Assembly: GCA_900770025.1 (NCBI GenBank)
Contig: CAAGIW010000055.1
Location: forward strand, 1 to 12,230
Direction: 5' to 3'
DNA: 12,230 nt
Source of the DNA: an uncultured Prevotella sp.
Lineage (GTDB): Bacteria > Bacteroidota > Bacteroidia > Bacteroidales > Bacteroidaceae
Shown here: positions 7,534 through 12,230 of the stretch, one piece after another
How positions within the stretch are numbered: the stretch's first letter is position 1
Layout: each line of letters starts with the position of its first letter
Notes under the pieces: generated by a model
The model's input: only the letters and a program-made list of their open reading frames with translations
What the model was told of the DNA's origin: nothing
Databases searched by the model: none
Made by a program: the position numbers and the translations under genes

Positions 7534-10500
7534 ATGCTCAAGACGCTACGATACTTCACTATTCTTTTCATCTGGTCTATCATCGGCATTTATCTGTTTG
7601 TACTGTGCATCATCCAGATTCCATCAGTACAATATTCCATGGGCAAACAGGCATCCAACATTCTGGGTGACTTTTTTGCCACCGAGGTTTCCATCAAGCG
7701 TGTCAACATAGGCTTCTTCAACCGCATTGTGCTCGACGGCGTAAGCATGAACGACCAAGACCAACAGCCACTGCTCACCACGCGGCGCATCGCCATCAGA
7801 GTGGATGTACCGAAGTATCTCACGACGGGAAGGGTGGTCATCAACTCTGCCCAACTGATTGGATGCGACATACATCTAAGTAAAAAAGACTCCTTAGCAG
7901 CTTTGAACTGCCAGTTTATCATCGACAAACTGTCTTCCCCATCCAAAGATGATTCCTCTCCCATCAACCTCTCGATCGGTTCGCTCATCGTGCGCGACTG
8001 CAATCTTTCCTACCACCGTTCAGACTTGCCTGCCATCAAGACTTCGTTCGACAGGAACCATATCAGTCTGCAACAAATCAGCGCACACATCCTGTTGGGC
8101 AACCTGTCTGCCGACTCCGTTTCCCTCAGGGTCAAGCGACTGACATTCAAGGAGCAGGCCGGCTTCCAAGTGAACAAACTCTCATTCTCGCTGAATGCCA
8201 ACAGGGATGCCTGTACCATCAGCGATTTTGTGATAACGATGCCCCACTCCCACTTGTCGATACCTCATTACAGCGCACGCTACACACTGCATCCTTCATC
8301 CACCCTGCTCTCTGGCAAAGGAATCTTCGACAAGGATTTCATACATGAAGGAAGCATTGCTAATGCCACTATCGCCAGCACAGACCTCAAGAACATTCTG
8401 TCCTCAGATGTGCATCTGCCCGAAACAGAGGTAGCCTTGTCGTGCAACATTCAAGGAGTATATAAAAAGATAAAAATCAATAGTTTACAACTATCTACTA
8501 AAGAAAAGGATTTTATCATTGATGCAGACATGGAAGCTGATTTCTCTGCATCGCGTCCCCTGTTGTCATGCCATCTCGCCCAACTCTCGTTCAGCCCCGT
8601 TGCCATACAGCACCTGATGAGCGGTGTCACAGGAAAACCGGTAGAGCTTGCGCCTGAGATTCTCGGTTTGGGCAACATCACCTGCAAAGGCACTATAGGC
8701 ACCACCCTCTCCCATCTGCTACAGGCAGATGTGTCAACCGCCACACGTATAGGTAACTTCAAGACCACGGTCGCCTATACCACGCAGCACCAACTGAGCG
8801 GCAACATCAAAACAGCCATGCTGGATGTGGGCAGCCTCCACTCCAAAGCGCTACAGCACATCGGAAGCCTGAGCTGTGAGGCTGTCGTGAACGGAACCTG
8901 GCACCCTGAGTTGCCCCTACTCCATCAGCAACTCAGTCTGAAGGCCCACCTTCCTGTCGTTCAGTATAAGGATTACACATACCGCAATGTGGCCATGAGT
9001 GGTGAATTGAAAAACAAAACACTGAGCGCGCAGGTAGGATTGAGCGACGCCCATGCAGACGTAGCCCTCTCGGGCATGGTTTCTTTCTTGCCAAACGGCA
9101 AGGTTTTCTCCCTGCATGGCAACATAGACGCACTGAGTCCCCAACGACTGAACCTAAGTTCAAAATGGCTGGATGCCGTCTTTGCCGCTGATATAGATAT
9201 GGAGTTCAAGGGCAACAGCATTGACGACATGGCAGGACATGCCGAGATAAACAGGTTTAAGATGAAGACTGCCGACACCATCTATACCATCCGACAACTG
9301 AGATGCACGGCACAGCACTCCCCCCAATCCGATGACATCAGCATCACAGGCGACTTCATCAACGCCTCCCTTACTGGAAAATACCAACTGAGCACCATTC
9401 CCGACCACCTGTGGGCACTTGTTAGGGAGAAACTCTTTGAACCAACAGATGCAGACAATCGGCCAACACGTTCCAATGTGCAGAACTCATTCATCCTCGA
9501 AGCCACAGTGACCGATGCCCTATGGGCGGAGCATCTGCTCCAACAGCCTGTGGCCATACAGCAGCCCATCCATCTGCACTGCAGTGCCAACGATGCTTTG
9601 GGACTCATATCATTCAGTGCCTCCCTGCCCTCTTTCCAATGGAACGGGAAAGCCTACAAGGATGCCTCGGTTGTATTGTTCAACAGACAGGACAAACTGT
9701 TCTATGATGCCAACATCATGCGTATGGAGGGAGCCGACATCTGCACAAGGTTCAATGGCAATGGCACGCTGGCAGAAGGACTGCTGACCAACGCCTTTGC
9801 ATGGAGCAGAAACGACACTTATAACAACCGAGGGGAGATAAACTTCACATTGCGAGGCACCAACAACCCCATTTCCACTGACAATGGGTCATGGGGCGCA
9901 CAGATACACATACAGCCTTCCACCATACATATCAACAGTACACCGTGGCAGGTCAATCCATCTTCTATCTATTACACGAAAAACCATCTGTCGTTCAAGC
10001 AGTTTTCCATACACAACAAGCATCAGTTCATCCATATCGACGGCACGGCCACCCAGCATCCTACCGATACCATCAAGGTGGGCTTCAGCGGTGTGGATGT
10101 GGGCTACGTGTTAGACTTGGTCAATTTCCATGCAGTCGAGTTTGACGGCACGGCACAGGGGATGGTCTACCTGTCACAACCCTTCGGCCAATTAGATGCC
10201 AAGGCCACGGTGAGGGTTGACAATTTTCTGTTTGAAAAAGGTCGCATGGGTACCCTTGATGCACAAGTGCTCTGGGACAATTCCCAAAAACGGATAGTCA
10301 TTGATGCACTTGCCGACGACGGCAAGGATGCCCTCACCGACATACAGGGCTATGTGGCACCCGGTTCTCCCGGAGAAATCAATCTGGGGGTGGAAGCAAG
10401 GGGCACCCATATCGACTTCCTTCATTCCTTCACCTCTAATTTCCTTGAATCGATTGCTGGCCATTCCTACGGAAAACTGAATATCGTGGGACCTCTCAAT

Positions 10501-12066
10501 GCCATCAACTTGGTGGGCAAGATGGCTGTCAACGGCAATGCCACCGTATCTGCCTTGGGATGCAGATACCACCTGCTGGGAGACACCCTGCTGTTCAAAC
10601 CCGACACCATTGTGCTGAACAACATACACATCTGCGATGATTTCGGACAGGCAGGAACCATCAACGGGCACCTGTCGCACACCAACCTCACCCGACTGCG
10701 TTATGACATGACGGTGAAAGCCAACAATCTGATGGCATACAATTTCAACACGTTTGGCGACAATACTTTCTATGGCAACGTATATGTGGACGGCACTGCA
10801 CGCATCAGAGGCTACAGCGGTTTTCTGCAAATCGACGTGGATGCCACACCAAAGGACAAGACTTTCTTTGTATATAACACGGGTTCCCCGGAGATGGCGT
10901 CATCACAAGACTTCATCACTTGGAGGGCCAAGACAGGAGGAACCGCCCATCCTGCGAGCGACCGGCAGGACAGCGGACAAGAAAGCGGCACCCGACACAC
11001 TACACATGACGGAAGCATCGGTAACACACTGAACGAGAAATCAGACGTGTTCATCAATTTCATCATCCGAAGCAACAAACAGGCAGAACTGCGCCTACTG
11101 ATGGATGCCAAGACGGGGGATTGTATCAGCCTGTGGGGCGATGGCATCATCCGTGCCTCTTACCACAACAAAGGACCCTTCAACATGTATGGCACCTACA
11201 CAGTGAACCGGGGTACCTACAACATCACCCTCCAGGACATTCTGAAAAAGAACTTTGCCTTTGCCCAAGGAGGTTCCATCATTTTCGGAGGAGACCCCTA
11301 TGCAGCACAACTGCGCCTGCAGGCTGTACACACTGTCAACGGTGTGTCGCTGACAGACCTGAATTTGGGCAACAGTTTTTCGAACGGAAATACCACCAAG
11401 GTGTATTGTCTGATGAACATCACCGGACAGGCGCGGGCACCGCAAGTGGATTTTGACATCGACCTGCCCACGGTGAGCACCGACGAAAAACAGATGATAA
11501 AGAACCTGCTCAACAGCGAGGAGGAGATGAACAGGCAAGTGGTGTATCTGTTAGGCATCGGCCGTTTCTACCCACCCACAAACAACAACGCATCACTTGC
11601 CAACGACGAAAGGCAGAGCCAGACCTCATTGGCAATGCAAAGTCTGCTGTCGGGCACCATCTCCACGCAGATCAACAACATGCTCAACTCTGTCATCAAG
11701 AGCAACAACTGGAACATCGAGGCCAACATCTCTACCGGCGATGAGGGATGGAACAACGCAGAGTACGAAGGATTGCTCAGCGGAAGACTGCTCAACAACC
11801 GTCTGCTCATCAACGGACAGTTTGGCTATCGGGATAATGCACGCACTGCCACTTCAGAATTTATTGGCGACTTTGATGTGAGATACCTGCTGACGCCGTC
11901 GGGAAATACAGCCATCAAGGTGTATAATCAGACAAATGACCGATACTTCACCCGTTCCAGTCTAAACACGCAGGGCATCGGACTGATTCTCAAAAAAGAT
12001 TTCAGCAACCTGAAAGAACTGTTCAGCTTCAAGAAAAAGAACAGGCAAGATGCGTCTCCCTTCTAA
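7534..12066 (+). CDS. tamB: Translocation/assembly module TamB
   Basis: A 1510-residue AsmA-like/TamB family protein. One membrane segment near the N-terminus (about residues 7-28, YFTILFIWSIIGIYLFVLCIIQ) anchors it in the inner membrane, and the rest should form a long periplasmic beta-groove reaching toward the outer membrane. TamB works with an Omp85-type partner in outer-membrane protein assembly and has been linked to phospholipid transport; no Omp85 gene is in this window. The body is made of repetitive beta-strand sequence. The C-terminal TamB (DUF490) domain covers roughly residues 1050-1490 and shows GTYTVNRGTYNI (about 1220), GGSIIFGGDPYAAQL (about 1247) and YLLTPSGNTAIKVYNQTNDRYF (about 1451). 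A polar, low-complexity stretch at about residues 1133-1168, rich in Ser, Gly, Thr and Asp, interrupts this domain. The ATG at 7534 places the membrane anchor correctly, but no Shine-Dalgarno is seen. The length is typical of Bacteroidetes TamB. It is transcribed divergently from gyrA. Confidence 0.93.
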   Translation: MLKTLRYFTILFIWSIIGIYLFVLCIIQIPSVQYSMGKQASNILGDFFATEVSIKRVNIGFFNRIVLDGVSMNDQDQQPLLTTRRIAIRVDVPKYLTTGRVVINSAQLIGCDIHLSKKDSLAALNCQFIIDKLSSPSKDDSSPINLSIGSLIVRDCNLSYHRSDLPAIKTSFDRNHISLQQISAHILLGNLSADSVSLRVKRLTFKEQAGFQVNKLSFSLNANRDACTISDFVITMPHSHLSIPHYSARYTLHPSSTLLSGKGIFDKDFIHEGSIANATIASTDLKNILSSDVHLPETEVALSCNIQGVYKKIKINSLQLSTKEKDFIIDADMEADFSASRPLLSCHLAQLSFSPVAIQHLMSGVTGKPVELAPEILGLGNITCKGTIGTTLSHLLQADVSTATRIGNFKTTVAYTTQHQLSGNIKTAMLDVGSLHSKALQHIGSLSCEAVVNGTWHPELPLLHQQLSLKAHLPVVQYKDYTYRNVAMSGELKNKTLSAQVGLSDAHADVALSGMVSFLPNGKVFSLHGNIDALSPQRLNLSSKWLDAVFAADIDMEFKGNSIDDMAGHAEINRFKMKTADTIYTIRQLRCTAQHSPQSDDISITGDFINASLTGKYQLSTIPDHLWALVREKLFEPTDADNRPTRSNVQNSFILEATVTDALWAEHLLQQPVAIQQPIHLHCSANDALGLISFSASLPSFQWNGKAYKDASVVLFNRQDKLFYDANIMRMEGADICTRFNGNGTLAEGLLTNAFAWSRNDTYNNRGEINFTLRGTNNPISTDNGSWGAQIHIQPSTIHINSTPWQVNPSSIYYTKNHLSFKQFSIHNKHQFIHIDGTATQHPTDTIKVGFSGVDVGYVLDLVNFHAVEFDGTAQGMVYLSQPFGQLDAKATVRVDNFLFEKGRMGTLDAQVLWDNSQKRIVIDALADDGKDALTDIQGYVAPGSPGEINLGVEARGTHIDFLHSFTSNFLESIAGHSYGKLNIVGPLNAINLVGKMAVNGNATVSALGCRYHLLGDTLLFKPDTIVLNNIHICDDFGQAGTINGHLSHTNLTRLRYDMTVKANNLMAYNFNTFGDNTFYGNVYVDGTARIRGYSGFLQIDVDATPKDKTFFVYNTGSPEMASSQDFITWRAKTGGTAHPASDRQDSGQESGTRHTTHDGSIGNTLNEKSDVFINFIIRSNKQAELRLLMDAKTGDCISLWGDGIIRASYHNKGPFNMYGTYTVNRGTYNITLQDILKKNFAFAQGGSIIFGGDPYAAQLRLQAVHTVNGVSLTDLNLGNSFSNGNTTKVYCLMNITGQARAPQVDFDIDLPTVSTDEKQMIKNLLNSEEEMNRQVVYLLGIGRFYPPTNNNASLANDERQSQTSLAMQSLLSGTISTQINNMLNSVIKSNNWNIEANISTGDEGWNNAEYEGLLSGRLLNNRLLINGQFGYRDNARTATSEFIGDFDVRYLLTPSGNTAIKVYNQTNDRYFTRSSLNTQGIGLILKKDFSNLKELFSFKKKNRQDASPF

Positions 12067-12114
12067 CCTCAACGTAAATTCGGTATAAGAAATGTAACAG
12101 AATTTTCCGCATTT

Positions 12115-12126
12115 AACCCAAATCGC
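12115..12126 (-). repeat. Short repeated motif (right copy)
   Basis: AACCCAAATCGC on the plus strand is the exact reverse complement of the motif at 277-288. It lies about 50 bases after the tamB stop. Nearby, the minus strand reads TTTACGTTGAGG (about 12081-12070), which loosely resembles the TTTAACGTGAGT that follows the left copy, though at a different distance. Confidence 0.35.
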
Positions 12127-12212
12127 TTTCTATGTTAATATCCAAATGTTTTGACCATTATTTTCAATTTATGCTGAGATTTTATATTCAGGGGTGAATG
12201 TTTGGCGATTTC

Positions 12213-12230
12213 TGACCATGGCTGTGACCA
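12213..12230. repeat. Possible 12-base tandem repeat cut by the window edge
   Basis: TGACCATGGCTG is followed at once by TGACCA, where the window ends: one and a half periods of a 12-base unit. A further TGACCA lies at 12152-12157. Only 6 bases of the second unit are visible, so this is weak. Confidence 0.2.

Larger units (their letters stand above)
12067..12230. other. Intergenic region after tamB
   Basis: This A+T-rich stretch holds no convincing coding frame and no hairpin strong enough to call a terminator; CTGA...TCAG near 12174-12191 has only a 4-bp stem. It contains the inverted copy of the left-end motif and a possible start of a tandem repeat at the window edge. Confidence 0.5.

Noticed and set aside
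10192..10830. 212-codon minus-strand open frame inside tamB
   Set aside because: It is antisense to continuous tamB coding sequence, with no promoter or recognisable domain. The product is Val/His-rich, typical of a shadow frame.
1..12230. CRISPR arrays, insertion sequences, integrases, defence islands, tRNA attachment sites
   Set aside because: I saw no regular direct repeats, transposase motifs, terminal inverted repeats or tRNA-like folds. Base composition is even across the genes, and all five complete genes look like chromosomal core genes.

Overview
The window looks like a core chromosomal segment of a Bacteroidota, most likely Bacteroidales and perhaps Prevotella/Segatella. The support is: promoters that fit the Bacteroides-type consensus (TTTG, about 20 bases, TAnnTTTG) instead of E. 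coli -35/-10 boxes; A-rich leaders without clear Shine-Dalgarno sequences; a Bacteroidetes-style GyrA (GyrA box QSRGGVG); and a long TamB of the Bacteroidetes type. The genus is an inference. I see no tRNA, rRNA, insertion sequence, CRISPR array, prophage or toxin-antitoxin gene, and no change in base composition suggesting transfer.

Layout, left to right. Bases 1-45 may hold the last codons of a rightward gene. Bases 46-460 carry no convincing gene but contain a strong 14-bp inverted repeat at 374-409, probably a terminator for the leftward gene that follows. A phosphohexose mutase gene (461-2209, minus) has its own promoter element at 2256-2263. To its right is a minus-strand operon transcribed in the order gyrA (7297-4724), TPR protein 1 (4720-3533), TPR protein 2 (3496-2297), with gaps of only 3 and 36 bases. 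The two TPR-type proteins both have signal peptides and are clear paralogues. The 236-bp region 7298-7533 is a divergent promoter region, with opposed promoters for gyrA and tamB and a 9-bp inverted repeat between them. tamB (7534-12066, plus) fills the rest. The last 164 bases are non-coding and A+T-rich.

How the genes relate. GyrA supercoils DNA in the cytoplasm with GyrB. The TPR proteins appear to be exported to the periplasm or envelope, so sharing an operon with gyrA does not imply a shared pathway. TamB is an inner-membrane-anchored periplasmic protein of outer-membrane biogenesis. The mutase supplies hexose-1-phosphates for glycan and nucleotide-sugar synthesis. This is mostly ordinary housekeeping sequence. 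The points most worth a second look are the tandem exported paralogues read in one continuous frame apart from a single stop, the inverted repeat in the gyrA/tamB divergent region, and a short motif repeated in opposite orientation in the two end intergenic regions. I found no convincing new multi-gene system.
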